Notes: a model not told the origin generated them from the letters alone. Positions 33,195 to 42,112 are shown, counted from the first letter of the stretch. The stretch is 50,072 nucleotides of DNA from Lachnospiraceae bacterium NK3A20 (GCA_900107575.1 FNQX01000028.1:1-50072); one strand, 5' to 3'. Numbers and translations are program-made.

Positions 33195-35987
33195 ATGAAC
33201 AGATTTCTGATCGACGAAACTGCGTACCGCGCCAAGGCGAGACAGGCAGCAGCGGAAGGCATTGTCATGCTCAAAAATGACAGGTCTGCCCTGCCGCTTC
33301 GGGAAGGGGAGAAGGTCTCTGTCTTTGGCAGGATCCAGTTTGACTACTATAAGAGCGGTACCGGGAGCGGCGGTCTCGTGAATACGAAATACAAGGTGGG
33401 CATTCTGGATGCGCTCCTTGCGAATGAAAGCCTTGCCGTCAATGAGGAGCTCCTCGGGATCTACCGTGACTGGACGGCACAACACCCCTTTGATCAGGGC
33501 AGGGGCTGGGGACAGGAGCCCTGGAGTCAGGAAGAGATGCCCCTCTCGGATGGGATCGTACAGCGTGCCGCGGCAGTATCGGATGCCGCCATCGTTATCA
33601 TCGGCAGGACGGCGGGCGAGGATCAGGACGCGGGGGACGCGCCGGGCAGCATGCTGCTCACAGAACTCGAAGAAGACATGCTCTCTAGGGTGACTGCTGT
33701 TTTCTCCCGTGTCATTGTCCTGTTGAATGTCGGTGCGATCATCGACATGAAATGGGTGCAGCGTTACGACCCCGCCGCGGTGCTCTACGTCTGGCAGGGC
33801 GGTCAGGAAGGCGGCAATGCTGCCGTTGACGTACTGACGGGCAGAGTGAATCCCTGCGGTCATCTGACAGATACGATTGCGGCAGAGATCACCGACTACC
33901 CTTCGACGAAGAATTTCGGAGACGACAACGAAGACTTCTATGAGGAAGACATCTTCGTCGGCTACCGCTATTTCGAGACCTTTGCACCGGAGAAGGTGCT
34001 GTATCCCTTCGGCTTTGGCCTCTCCTATACGACATTCTCTGTGGAGCCGGTCAGCGTTTCCTACGGAAGCGAGCTGATCACCACAAAGGTGCGTGTGACG
34101 AATGAGGGTCCGGTCCACGGCAAGGAGAGCGTGCAGGTTTATCTGTCCGCACCCCAGGGGAAACTGGGCAAGGCGGCAAGAGTTCTCATCGGCTTTGCGA
34201 AGACCAAAGTTCTCGCGCCTCATGAGAGTACAGTCGTGACGATCAGCGCACCGGAATATTTTGCCGCTTCCTACGATGAGACAGGGGCTACCGGCTGCCG
34301 TTCCTCCTATGTTCTGGAGGAGGGGGAATACTGTGTCTATGTTGGAGACAATGTCCGCAGCGCGAAGCTGGCAGGATGTTTCAACATCGACGGGACGAAA
34401 CAGGTCCTGCAGTGTCAGGAGGCGCTCTCCCCCGCGAAAGCTTTCCGGCGCATACACGCGTTTGAGGATGCGGATGGGAAGGTGCGCTGTTCCGAGGAAG
34501 AGGCGCCGACGAGGACCTACGACCTCACGGAGCGGATTCAGAGAGAGAATGCGGAGCTGCCCTCGTACGAGTACACCGGCGATCGGGGAATCCGGCTTGG
34601 CGACGTATACGACCACAGGGCTTCCCTGACCGATTTCATCGCGCAGCTATCCGACAGGGAGCTTCGCTGCATGGTGCGCGGCGAGGGCATGAGTTCTCCC
34701 AAGGTGACACCCGGAACGGCCGCTGCTTTCGGCGGGGTCACGGACGCGCTGCAGGGCTACGGGATTCCCTGTGCCTGCTGTTCCGACGGGCCTTCCGGGA
34801 TCCGGATGGACTGCGGCACGATCGCCTTCAGCCTGCCGAACGGCACCTGCCTTGCCTGCACCATGGACACGCAGATGAATGAGGAACTATATGAATTCGA
34901 GGGGCAGGAGCTGCGCCGCAACCGGATTGACACGCTCCTCGGTCCCGGCATCAATATCCACAGGAATCCGCAGAACGGGCGCAATTTCGAGTATTTCTCC
35001 GAAGATCCCGTCCTCACTGGGAAAATAGCAGCCGCGCAGCTCAAGGGTATGGCGAAGATGAGCGTTACCGGCACAATCAAGCATTTTGCCGGCAACAATC
35101 AGGAGCACAGACGGCGTTCCCTCTCGTCGGTTATTTCCGAGCGCGCGCTGCGCGAGATTTATCTCAAAGGCTTCGAGATCGCGGTCAGGGAAGGCGGCGC
35201 CTACTCGATCATGACGACGTACGGCGCGCTGGACGGGATCTGGACGGCCGGCAACTACGACCTGTGCACGACGATCCTTCGCAGGGAGTGGGGCTATCAG
35301 GGTCTGGTCATGACGGACTGGTGGGCGGAGATCAACGACGAGGCGCTGGCCGAGGCAACGGGCAGGGACCTTGCCTCAATGGTGCGCGCCCAGAATGACG
35401 TCTACATGGTCACGGCGGACAGTCTGAAGAATGAGGAGATTGACAATCTGCGCACGGCACAGGAAGAGGGCCGCATCTCCCGCGGTGTCCTGGCGCGCAG
35501 CGCTGCGAATATCCTGAAGTTCATTCTCCGCTCTCCTGTGATGGAGCGTTCTCTTGGCAGGATGAGCGAGGAAGAGATTGAGGCTTCGAAGGCGCGCAGC
35601 GCTGAGGATGCGGTCGATTTCGACATTCCGTATTACCATATCGGCGTGGATGGCCTGGATCTTCCGACGGACGGCATTGACACGAGCCGGGGCCGGAGTG
35701 TCGTCTACGGCCTCTCCGCGGATGAGCGCTCAATGTATGACATCACGTTTGATGTGCGCATTGATGCGGGCGAGGTTGCGCAGGTGCCGGTGACGTTCAC
35801 GGTGAGCGGCGTCATGCTGGGCACGCTGACTTTTAACGGAACGAGGGGCGAGTGGGTGCATGTGGAGGGCAGGATTTCAACGCTGGTCTCCAACAGCTCG
35901 TATCTGAAGCTCTATTTCGCGCAGGGCGGCATGCAGCTGCGGAATCTGCGGCTGGTTTATCAGAAGCCGTTTGACGGGCACTTCTGA
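33195..35987 (+). CDS. Glycoside hydrolase family 3, swapped domain order, cytoplasmic
   Basis: This 930-aa beta-glucosidase-like enzyme has the same inverted domain order as the enzyme at 11964. The (alpha/beta) sandwich domain is first (AAAEGIVMLKNDRSALPLR, VSVFGRIQFDYY). A fibronectin-III-like domain follows (YPFGFGLSYTTFSVEPVSV). The TIM-barrel domain then has CCSDGPSGIRMDCG, LGPGINIHRNPQNGRNFEYF, GTIKHFAGNNQEHRR and the nucleophile Asp708 in GLVMTDWWAE. A small beta-rich C-terminal domain (about 810-930) resembles a carbohydrate-binding jelly roll. There is no signal peptide, so it should act on imported oligosaccharides. AGGAG precedes the start. All catalytic-domain hallmarks are better preserved here than in the membrane-bound paralogue. 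Confidence 0.92.
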   Translation: MNRFLIDETAYRAKARQAAAEGIVMLKNDRSALPLREGEKVSVFGRIQFDYYKSGTGSGGLVNTKYKVGILDALLANESLAVNEELLGIYRDWTAQHPFDQGRGWGQEPWSQEEMPLSDGIVQRAAAVSDAAIVIIGRTAGEDQDAGDAPGSMLLTELEEDMLSRVTAVFSRVIVLLNVGAIIDMKWVQRYDPAAVLYVWQGGQEGGNAAVDVLTGRVNPCGHLTDTIAAEITDYPSTKNFGDDNEDFYEEDIFVGYRYFETFAPEKVLYPFGFGLSYTTFSVEPVSVSYGSELITTKVRVTNEGPVHGKESVQVYLSAPQGKLGKAARVLIGFAKTKVLAPHESTVVTISAPEYFAASYDETGATGCRSSYVLEEGEYCVYVGDNVRSAKLAGCFNIDGTKQVLQCQEALSPAKAFRRIHAFEDADGKVRCSEEEAPTRTYDLTERIQRENAELPSYEYTGDRGIRLGDVYDHRASLTDFIAQLSDRELRCMVRGEGMSSPKVTPGTAAAFGGVTDALQGYGIPCACCSDGPSGIRMDCGTIAFSLPNGTCLACTMDTQMNEELYEFEGQELRRNRIDTLLGPGINIHRNPQNGRNFEYFSEDPVLTGKIAAAQLKGMAKMSVTGTIKHFAGNNQEHRRRSLSSVISERALREIYLKGFEIAVREGGAYSIMTTYGALDGIWTAGNYDLCTTILRREWGYQGLVMTDWWAEINDEALAEATGRDLASMVRAQNDVYMVTADSLKNEEIDNLRTAQEEGRISRGVLARSAANILKFILRSPVMERSLGRMSEEEIEASKARSAEDAVDFDIPYYHIGVDGLDLPTDGIDTSRGRSVVYGLSADERSMYDITFDVRIDAGEVAQVPVTFTVSGVMLGTLTFNGTRGEWVHVEGRISTLVSNSSYLKLYFAQGGMQLRNLRLVYQKPFDGHF

Positions 35988-36007
35988 GTACATTCATCCG
36001 GTCGCAC

Positions 36008-36240
36008 GGGTGGTGCGCCGGGGGAAGGCAAGCATGCGTCTGCGGGTCTCCGTGAGTTGACCACAAGGGAGTCACATGTCGGAGACGCGAACGGCGGTCA
36101 TAAGTCTTACACTGCAAGACTTATGGCCCCGGTTCGCGTTATCGGTCCTCCGGTGTCTCCCCTATGGTCAGCTCATGGCATCCCCGCGATTCGCACTGCA
36201 ATCTTAAGCGGCTTGCCTTTCCCCCGGCACGCCGCCCGCC
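36008..36240 (-). repeat. ERIC-like palindromic repeat, copy D
   Basis: The arms are complementary: CGCCGGGGGAAGGCAAGC (36017-36034, one base shorter than its partner) against GCTTGCCTTTCCCCCGGC (from 36211). The core is in reverse orientation: GGGAGTCACATGTCGGAGAC, GCGAACGGCGGTCATAAGTC ... GACTTATGGCC, GGTTCGCGTTATCGGTCCTC. The region 35988-36598 contains only copies D and E and no gene. Confidence 0.75.
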
Positions 36241-36371
36241 GCGGTCAGAAGCCTAAGCCTTATGACTGCCTGTAGGCGTTCCTGCCAAATATCTCCGCAA
36301 ATCTCGAATTGCACCGCATGGAGTATAATTGAAAGGAAATATGGATTGCCGCATAGACTTCTCTTTGCCGA

Positions 36372-36536
36372 TGACGGGGATGCCGGAAGCCGGGCACTGG
36401 GAGTCACTCTGAGGACCGGCAACGTGGATCGCGGCTATAAGTTCGGAAGGGACGCATCGGCGTCACCTCCGAGCTTATGACCGCTATCCACGTCTCCGAC
36501 ATGTGACTCCCAGGTCCGGCTTCCGGCAACCCGTCA
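36372..36536 (+). repeat. ERIC-like palindromic repeat, copy E
   Basis: The arms TGACGGGGATGCCGGAAGCC (from 36372) and GGCTTCCGGCAACCCGTCA (to 36536) are complementary with one bulge. They enclose the forward core GAGTCACTCTGAGGACCGG, CAACGTGGAT ... ATCCACGTCTCCGACATGTG and a central hairpin (36441-36474) that matches the reverse complement of the first hairpin of the type 2 module. It ends 62 bases before the amylase start. Confidence 0.78.
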
Positions 36537-36598
36537 GATGCAATGTGTCGGTGAAGCCGCAGATGGCTTATGCACTTCATGTGGAAAGAAGGTTTGCA

Positions 36599-38065
36599 AT
36601 GGACAATGAGACAATGATCCAGTACTTCGAATGGTACATCCCGAACGACGGGCTGTGGTGGAAGCGGTGCAAGGAGCACGCGAAGCGCCTCAGTGAATTG
36701 GGGTTCACGCAGATCTGGCTGCCGCCGGCTTACAAGGGGCAGAGTTCTGCGGATGTCGGTTACGGCGTCTACGACATGTACGACCTCGGTGAGTTCGATC
36801 AGAAGGGAACGGTGCGGACGAAATACGGCACGGCCAAAGAGTACAAAGAGGCTGTCCGGGCGCTGCAGAAGGCGGGCCTTACGGTGTACGCCGACATCGT
36901 TCTGAATCACCGGATGGGGGCGGATGAGACGGAGACGGTCGAAGCCGTGCAGTACGCCGACAACGACAGGAACCGCGCGGTGTCCGATACGCATGAGATC
37001 ACGGCCTGGACGAAGTTCACTTTCCCCGGGAGGAACGGGAAATATTCGAAATTCCAGTGGAATCATGAGAACTTCTCCGGCACTGACTGGAATGAGGCAA
37101 ACGGGCAGAAGGGTATTTACTGCTTCTCCGACAAGAACTGGAATGGCGGCACGGACAACGAGAACGGCAACTTCGACTATCTCATGGGCGTCGATCTGGA
37201 CACGGACAATCCGGCAACCTTGCAGGAGACCGAGGACTGGGGCAAATGGTACTATGATGAAATCGGTATGGACGGCGTGCGCCTGGACGCGGTGAAACAC
37301 ATCGACGTCGCCTTCTATGAGAAATGGCTGGGAGAAATGCGACAGCACACGGGCAAGGCTTTCCCCGCGGTCGGTGAGTTCTGGAGCGCTGACCTTGGGA
37401 AACTCACCTGGTATCTGGACAGTGTGAAGGAAAAGATGCAGCTCTTCGACGTGCCGCTGCATTTCAATTTCTACAATGCTTCCAGCTCGGGCGGTCAGTT
37501 CTCCATGAGAGACATCATCGCCAACAGTCTGGTATCGGTGCGGCCGGAGCAGGCAGTTACTTTTGTCGACAATCATGACACGGAGCCGGGGCAGTCGCTG
37601 ACGAGTTACGTGCAGGGCTGGTTCAAACCTCTGGCATACGCTCTCATTCTTCTTCGGGAGGGAGGCACCCCCTGTGTCTTCTACGGCGATCTTTATGGCA
37701 TTCCGTCGCAGAATCTGGGCGTGATCCCGGGACTGAAGAAGCTGCTCATGATCCGCAAGAATTATGCTTACGGGGAGCAGCACGACTACCTCGACGATGA
37801 CAACCTGATCGGCTGGGTCAGAAGAGGTGACAAGGAGCACGAGAATTCCGGGATTGCCGTTGTAATGTCGGACGCCGATGGCGGCAGCAAGCACATGGAG
37901 ATGGGCAGGCAATTCGCCGGTCAGATTTTCCACGACGCGCTCGGCAAGTGTATGGAGACGGTCACGGTCGGCGAGGACGGCTGGGCGGATTTCGGCACGG
38001 CGGGCGGCAACGTAGCCGTCTGGGTGACGAAGGGCGCCTACGATACGATTACGATTGAGGCCTGA
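36599..38065 (+). CDS. Cytoplasmic alpha-amylase (GH13, AmyS type)
   Basis: This 488-aa enzyme hydrolyses alpha-1,4-glucans and belongs to the liquefying-amylase subfamily. The opening TMIQYFEWYIPNDGLWWKR is typical of it. The conserved GH13 regions are ADIVLNHRMG, GVRLDAVKH with nucleophile Asp230, VGEFWS with acid/base Glu260, and FVDNHDTEPGQ with transition-state Asp327, positions that match liquefying Bacillus amylases. A calcium-binding B domain (DNDRNRAVSDTHEI ... NFDYLMGVDLDTD) lies between barrel strands 3 and 4. With no signal peptide it should act on glycogen or imported maltodextrin. ATG 36599 follows AAGAAGG; an in-frame extension would run into repeat copy E and is rejected. Confidence 0.95.
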   Translation: MDNETMIQYFEWYIPNDGLWWKRCKEHAKRLSELGFTQIWLPPAYKGQSSADVGYGVYDMYDLGEFDQKGTVRTKYGTAKEYKEAVRALQKAGLTVYADIVLNHRMGADETETVEAVQYADNDRNRAVSDTHEITAWTKFTFPGRNGKYSKFQWNHENFSGTDWNEANGQKGIYCFSDKNWNGGTDNENGNFDYLMGVDLDTDNPATLQETEDWGKWYYDEIGMDGVRLDAVKHIDVAFYEKWLGEMRQHTGKAFPAVGEFWSADLGKLTWYLDSVKEKMQLFDVPLHFNFYNASSSGGQFSMRDIIANSLVSVRPEQAVTFVDNHDTEPGQSLTSYVQGWFKPLAYALILLREGGTPCVFYGDLYGIPSQNLGVIPGLKKLLMIRKNYAYGEQHDYLDDDNLIGWVRRGDKEHENSGIAVVMSDADGGSKHMEMGRQFAGQIFHDALGKCMETVTVGEDGWADFGTAGGNVAVWVTKGAYDTITIEA

Positions 38066-38161
38066 GACTTGCGGGATGCGACTTCCTGCTGCTCGTGGAA
38101 AAGAGTATCAGTACAGCCTGCAGTATCTGCAAGTATCTGAATTCGAAGGGAGGAAGGCAAG

Positions 38162-38671
38162 ATGAAATGTTATGAGAAAGTTTGCCTGGCAGCCGCGATG
38201 TGCGTGGTGAGCCTGATATTTACGCTCTCAGGGGCTGAGACGCTCTCCGTGGATGCGAGAGCGAGGATTGCGAATGCGCCGGCGGGGGTTATAGTGACTT
38301 CCACAGGGCTGGAGTACGACGAGGTACAGTTGCCGCCCGGAGGAACGCTCATTGGCGATGTGAAGGCGCTGGATCAGACCGTGCTGGACGTTGACGATGA
38401 GTATTACAGCCGCTATGCACAGCCGGATCCTTTTGTGATCGCAGAGCAGGGCGTGCGCTTCCACAACGTGAAGCTGGGGGATCCGAAGGCGATTGTGAAG
38501 GCAAAGCTTGGCAGCGCGTTCGAAGAGATCACACCGCCCTATCCGGTCAATGGAGTTGAGATTTACAACGATGCGCTGGATGCGACGCACCTTCTCTGGA
38601 TTCAGTACGCCGCAGACGATACGGTGCTCTTTATGGTCTATCAGGCGTATCCGACGCTTGCGGTCGGGTGA
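38162..38671 (+). CDS. Predicted secreted protein, 169 aa, unknown function
   Basis: An N-terminal signal peptide is evident (KCYEKVCLAAAMCVVSLIFTL, likely cleaved near SGA-ETLS). The mature part has VRFHNVKLGDPKAIVKAKLG followed by DALDATHLLWIQYAADDTVLFMVYQ. This looks like a small alpha/beta fold of the kind found in secreted proteins with an SmpA/OmlA- or BLIP-like repeat (the VKLGDPxxxVKAKLG helix is the suggestive part). No enzymatic residues are recognised. GAAGGGAGGAAGG precedes the start. Confidence 0.65.
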   Translation: MKCYEKVCLAAAMCVVSLIFTLSGAETLSVDARARIANAPAGVIVTSTGLEYDEVQLPPGGTLIGDVKALDQTVLDVDDEYYSRYAQPDPFVIAEQGVRFHNVKLGDPKAIVKAKLGSAFEEITPPYPVNGVEIYNDALDATHLLWIQYAADDTVLFMVYQAYPTLAVG

Positions 38672-38728
38672 TCGCTGCTAATTCTGAAATGTTACAGTTG
38701 CAGCAATTTTAACAAAGAGGTGACTGCC

Positions 38729-38959
38729 ATGTTCGGGATCAGGAAGAAAACAAAAGGCGTGCCGCCGGCGTATGACCGAGAGGTCATGAGGCCCGTCCTG
38801 CACTGCAGTATCTGCAACGGTGAACAGGTCGCAGGTTTCCAGGATCTTCACACGAAGGAATTCCGCGAGGTCATGTTCATCCGCTCCCCGGAGGACATGG
38901 CGGAGTTTCGTGCGCAGTACGGCATCCCGGAAGATGCTGTGATTGAGAAAATTTATTGA
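38729..38959 (+). CDS. Small conserved-looking protein, 76 aa
   Basis: I do not recognise a function. The product starts MFGIRKKTKG and continues with a short charged region, then VLHCSICNGEQVAGFQD, where two Cys in a C-x2-C arrangement might bind metal although no second pair exists, and EVMFIRSPEDMAEFRAQYG. ATG 38729 is taken with AAAGAGG 10-16 bases upstream; a GTG at 38720 is possible but overlaps that site. Its stop codon overlaps the ATG of the polymerase gene by one base, so the two are coupled. Confidence 0.6.
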   Translation: MFGIRKKTKGVPPAYDREVMRPVLHCSICNGEQVAGFQDLHTKEFREVMFIRSPEDMAEFRAQYGIPEDAVIEKIY

Positions 38960-40488
38960 TGACACAGACGACCAACAACCGAATCTACATTGCGATTGAT
39001 CTCAAATCGTTCTATGCGAGTGCGGCGTGCCGGGAAATGGGACTGGATCCGCTGTCTGCGAATCTCGTCGTGGCCGATGTCTCGCGAACGGAGAAGACGA
39101 TCTGCCTCGCCGTGTCACCTTCTCTGAAGGCATACGGCATCCCGGGCAGAGCGAGGCTGTTCGAGGTCATTCAGGCAGTGAAACAGGTCAATGCGAAAAG
39201 GCGCGCCGCGATCCATGGCGCGCCTTTTCGCGGGAAATCTTCGGATGCCAGGGAACTTTTGAAGGACCCGTACCTGGAGGTGGACTTTATCGTCGCGCCG
39301 CCGAAGATGCAGCATTACATGGACGTTTCATCGAAGATCTACGGCATCTATCTGCACTATGCCGCACCGGAGGACATCCATGTCTACTCGGTCGATGAGG
39401 TCTTCATGGATGTCACCGACTATCTCCACGCGCTGGGCCTTACGCCGCACGAGATGGCGATGCGGATGATCCACGATGTCCTTGCTGCGACCGGCATCAC
39501 CGCGACGGCAGGCATTGCGCCGAACCTCTACCTGTGCAAGGTAGCTATGGACATTGTGGCGAAACACATCCCCGCGGATCAGGACGGGGTGCGCATCGCG
39601 GAACTGGATGTGCCTTCCTACCGTCGCAACCTCTGGAACCATAGGCCACTCACGGATTTCTGGAGGGTGGGCAGAGGGATCGCGAGGAAACTGGAGGCGA
39701 ACGGCATGTTCACGATGGGAGATGTCGCCCGCTGCGCCATGGGGAATGAAGACCTGCTCTTCCGGCTCTTCGGCGTCAATGCGGAGCTCCTCATGGACCA
39801 TGCCTTCGGCTATGAGCCCACAACAATCCGGGACATCAAGGCGTACCGGCCCAGGGCGAATTCGATCAGCCAGGGACAGGTGCTGTCCTGCCCCTATCCG
39901 TATGAGAAGGCGAAGCTGGTCATCCGCGAGATGACGGACGAGCTGGTGCTGGACCTCGTATCGAAGCGTCTCGTGACGGATCAGATTGTCGTCACGGCAG
40001 GGTATGACATTGAGAACCTGAGTGATCCTGAGATATCTGCCCGCTATCATGGACCGGTTACGACAGACTGGTACGGAAGGCGCACGCCGGCACATGCGCA
40101 CGGCTCGGTGAACCTTGGAAAGTTCACGTCTTCGACGCAGCTCATCACGGAAAAGGTGATGGAGCTCTGCGACAGGATACTGAATCCGATTCTGCTCGTT
40201 CGCAGGATGTATGTCGTGGCGGCGCACGTATGCAATGAAGATGAGGTGCGCGCCGAAGAGAAGAGGGCACAGCAGTTCGAGCAGCTGGACCTCTTCACGG
40301 ATTACGGACAGAGGGGAAGACAGCAGCAGGAAGAGGCCGAGAAGGAAGAGAGGGAGCGCAGAGCGCAGGAAGCCATGCTGGATATCAAGAAAAAATTCGG
40401 CAAGAATGCCATCGTCAAGGGCATGGATCTGCAGGAGGGCGCGACAACGATCCAGCGAAACCGTCAGATCGGAGGCCATAAGGCATGA
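38959..40488 (+). CDS. Y-family DNA polymerase (DinB/UmuC-like)
   Basis: This translesion DNA polymerase is 509 aa. The palm residues are clear: AIDLKSFYASAACRE with metal-binding Asp14, and HVYSVDEVFMD with Asp146-Glu147. The TATAGIAPNLYLCKVAMDI segment, the helix-hairpin-helix thumb (DFWRVGRGIARKLEANG) and the little-finger region (SISQGQVLSCPYPYEKAK) follow. A sliding-clamp-binding motif QLDLF lies at 442-446, and the rest of the C-terminus is a charged helix. The gene starts on the last base of the preceding stop (TGATG) and is followed by a YolD-like gene, a pairing typical of mobile and chromosomal UmuC/YolD loci in Bacillota. No clear SOS box was seen upstream. Confidence 0.93.
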   Translation: MTQTTNNRIYIAIDLKSFYASAACREMGLDPLSANLVVADVSRTEKTICLAVSPSLKAYGIPGRARLFEVIQAVKQVNAKRRAAIHGAPFRGKSSDARELLKDPYLEVDFIVAPPKMQHYMDVSSKIYGIYLHYAAPEDIHVYSVDEVFMDVTDYLHALGLTPHEMAMRMIHDVLAATGITATAGIAPNLYLCKVAMDIVAKHIPADQDGVRIAELDVPSYRRNLWNHRPLTDFWRVGRGIARKLEANGMFTMGDVARCAMGNEDLLFRLFGVNAELLMDHAFGYEPTTIRDIKAYRPRANSISQGQVLSCPYPYEKAKLVIREMTDELVLDLVSKRLVTDQIVVTAGYDIENLSDPEISARYHGPVTTDWYGRRTPAHAHGSVNLGKFTSSTQLITEKVMELCDRILNPILLVRRMYVVAAHVCNEDEVRAEEKRAQQFEQLDLFTDYGQRGRQQQEEAEKEERERRAQEAMLDIKKKFGKNAIVKGMDLQEGATTIQRNRQIGGHKA

Positions 40489-40599
40489 GGATGGCGGGAA
40501 ATCAGGAGAAGACAGTTCAATATCAGATGTAGAGTTGGGATCGGTTGCATGAGCATTGTGGGGACTCAGAAGAAGAGTGGTAGACCACGGGAGTATAAT

Positions 40600-41112
40600 A
40601 TGAATGTCGCCCAAGGGAACAGAGAGAATATGGAAGGCGCCCATGGTAACTGGACAGATGGGGAAGTCGCCCGGGCCAGCAGTGAAGTCCTGCGCAAATA
40701 CGGCGACCTCCTGGATGTGGAGTATCACGGCCCCAGAGAGCACACACCCATGCGCGTGGAGGAGAGGGCGGCGCAGTTCTCCCCGTTCCAGGCACTGACG
40801 GGATATGGTGCAGCCGTGGAAGAGACGGCAAGACTCACACAGCCCTTAGTCGAACTCACACCGGAGCGGCAGGAGGAGATCAATGAGGGACTCCGCCTGA
40901 TCGCGCGGCAGCTGCAGGAGCATCCCCGCCAATATGCTACCGCGCGCCTGACCTATTTTCTCGAAGATGAGAGGAAAGAGGGCGGCGAGTATCTCACCCG
41001 CACCCTGTCCGTGAAGAGGCTGGACACCTATGAAAAGTGCGTTGTCACAGACCTTGGAGAGCGCATTCCGATGGACCACATTTTCGATCTGGAGACAGGC
41101 CAAACGCGCTGA
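40600..41112 (+). CDS. YolD-like protein partner of the Y-family polymerase
   Basis: This 170-aa soluble protein has the YolD-family signature: PMRVEERAAQFSPFQALTGY, then ETARLTQPLVELTPER, YFLEDERKEGGEYLTRT, VKRLDTYEKCVV and ERIPMDHIFDLE. YolD-like proteins are encoded beside UmuC-type polymerases in Bacillota and are thought to modulate them, by analogy with UmuD. ATG 40600 is selected because CGGGAGT lies 5-11 bases upstream; the in-frame ATG at 40549 lacks a good site. It is the last gene before the ATP synthase operon, separated by a hairpin. Confidence 0.85.
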   Translation: MNVAQGNRENMEGAHGNWTDGEVARASSEVLRKYGDLLDVEYHGPREHTPMRVEERAAQFSPFQALTGYGAAVEETARLTQPLVELTPERQEEINEGLRLIARQLQEHPRQYATARLTYFLEDERKEGGEYLTRTLSVKRLDTYEKCVVTDLGERIPMDHIFDLETGQTR

Positions 41113-41155
41113 AATTCGACGAAAACCGCAGGATCTGACCTGTTTTTGCCGAATT
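41113..41155 (+). terminator. Hairpin between the YolD-like gene and the ATP synthase operon
   Basis: AATTCG...CAGG (from 41113) pairs imperfectly with CCTG...CGAATT (to 41155), with TTTTT inside the right arm. It probably terminates the upstream operon. A CATAAT (41184-41189) further on may be a -10 for the ATP synthase genes, without a clear -35. Confidence 0.45.
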
Positions 41156-41243
41156 GCGACTACCATTTTCGCGCGAATGGGTGCATAATCTAGTCGGTTT
41201 TGCTCCGGTGGGGCAGGACCTCAGCGCTGGAAAGGAATTTATC

Positions 41244-42023
41244 ATGAAAGAATTCGCAGCTGAGCTGCAGGCGCGGCTCAATGTAGATACCGCATTCACT
41301 ATACCGATTTTCGGCGGGATTCCTGTCGCCGAGTCGGTCGTGATCTCCTGGGTTGTCATAGCGATTCTCGCCTCGATCGCCTGGTTCCTCACACGGAACA
41401 TGAAGGTACAGCATCCCGGCAAACGTCAGCTCCTCGCGGAGACGATTGTCACCTGGCTGGACGGTTTCATTGGCGAGATGCTGGGTGAGAATGCGAAGGA
41501 GTACACGACTTACCTTGAAACGGTCATCCTCTACATCGGCCTTGCGAACATCATCGGACTCCTCGGCATGAAGCCCCCGACCAAGGATATGAATGTCACG
41601 GCGGCACTCGCGATCATGAGCATCATTCTCATCGAGGCGGCCGGCATCCGCAGGCGGAGAATAACAGGCTGGCTGCACAGTTTCACCGAGCCTATCGCGA
41701 TTGTCACGCCGATCAACATCCTCGAGATCGGCATCCGGCCGCTGTCACTGTGTATGCGACTGTTCGGTAACGTCCTCGGCTCGTTCGTGATCATGGAGCT
41801 CATCGACATGCTGATCCCGGTGGGCCTGCCTCTTATTTTCAGTGCGTATTTCGACATCTTCGACGGCTTCATTCAGGCGTACGTCTTCGTCTTCCTGACG
41901 GCACTGTTCATCGCGGAGGCGGTGGAAATTCCGGAACCGTCCGAGAAGAAAAAGCGGAAGAGGAAATCCCGCAGGCAGAAGGCGCAGGAAGCGCTCGAAG
42001 CGGCAGAAGAGCAGATCAGCTGA
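41244..42023 (+). CDS. atpB: F-type ATP synthase subunit a
   Basis: This membrane subunit forms the ion half-channels of Fo against the c-ring. The 259-aa product has about five or six transmembrane helices, starting with VAESVVISWVVIAILASIAWFL. The essential Arg is in RPLSLCMRLFGNVLGSFVIM, and the last helices contain LPLIFSAYFDIFDGFIQAYVFVFLT. A highly basic C-terminal tail (EKKKRKRKSRRQKAQ) extends beyond the last helix and is longer than usual. ATG 41244 follows GGAAAGGAA; 30 in-frame residues upstream are rejected because they lack a ribosome binding site and family similarity. It opens the atpB-E-F-A-G-D-C operon. Confidence 0.93.
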   Translation: MKEFAAELQARLNVDTAFTIPIFGGIPVAESVVISWVVIAILASIAWFLTRNMKVQHPGKRQLLAETIVTWLDGFIGEMLGENAKEYTTYLETVILYIGLANIIGLLGMKPPTKDMNVTAALAIMSIILIEAAGIRRRRITGWLHSFTEPIAIVTPINILEIGIRPLSLCMRLFGNVLGSFVIMELIDMLIPVGLPLIFSAYFDIFDGFIQAYVFVFLTALFIAEAVEIPEPSEKKKRKRKSRRQKAQEALEAAEEQIS

Positions 42024-42042
42024 TCTTAGCAACAGGTAATCC

Positions 42043-42112
42043 GGAACGCGATAGAATTAGCGTTCCATTACATACAACATCTAACAGTTTCGGGTAACGT
42101 TCCCGAACTGTT
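42043..42112 (+). other. Two hairpins in the atpB-atpE gap
   Basis: GGAACGC/GCGTTCC (42043-42049/42060-42066) and AACAGTTTCGGG/CCCGAACTGTT (42083-42094/42102-42112, one bulge). No T-tract follows. They may stabilise or process the mRNA so that atpE, needed in many copies, is expressed more strongly. Confidence 0.5.

Noticed and set aside
11241-36536. CRISPR array
   Set aside because: The repeats are far apart, long and palindromic, not regularly spaced with unique spacers, and there are no cas genes.
36404-37933. A 509-codon minus-strand frame across the amylase
   Set aside because: It is antisense to a well-supported alpha-amylase and partly encoded by repeat E; its residues form no family pattern.
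38660-38728. SOS (LexA) operator upstream of the Y-family polymerase
   Set aside because: No GAAC...GTTC type palindrome is visible in the upstream sequence.
40486-40533. A 15-codon ORF overlapping the polymerase stop
   Set aside because: It is too short, without family features, and the YolD-like gene downstream has its own ribosome binding site.
41154-41243. Longer N-terminus for subunit a
   Set aside because: The 30 extra residues have no ribosome binding site upstream and begin within the hairpin/promoter region, whereas ATG 41244 has GGAAAGGAA.
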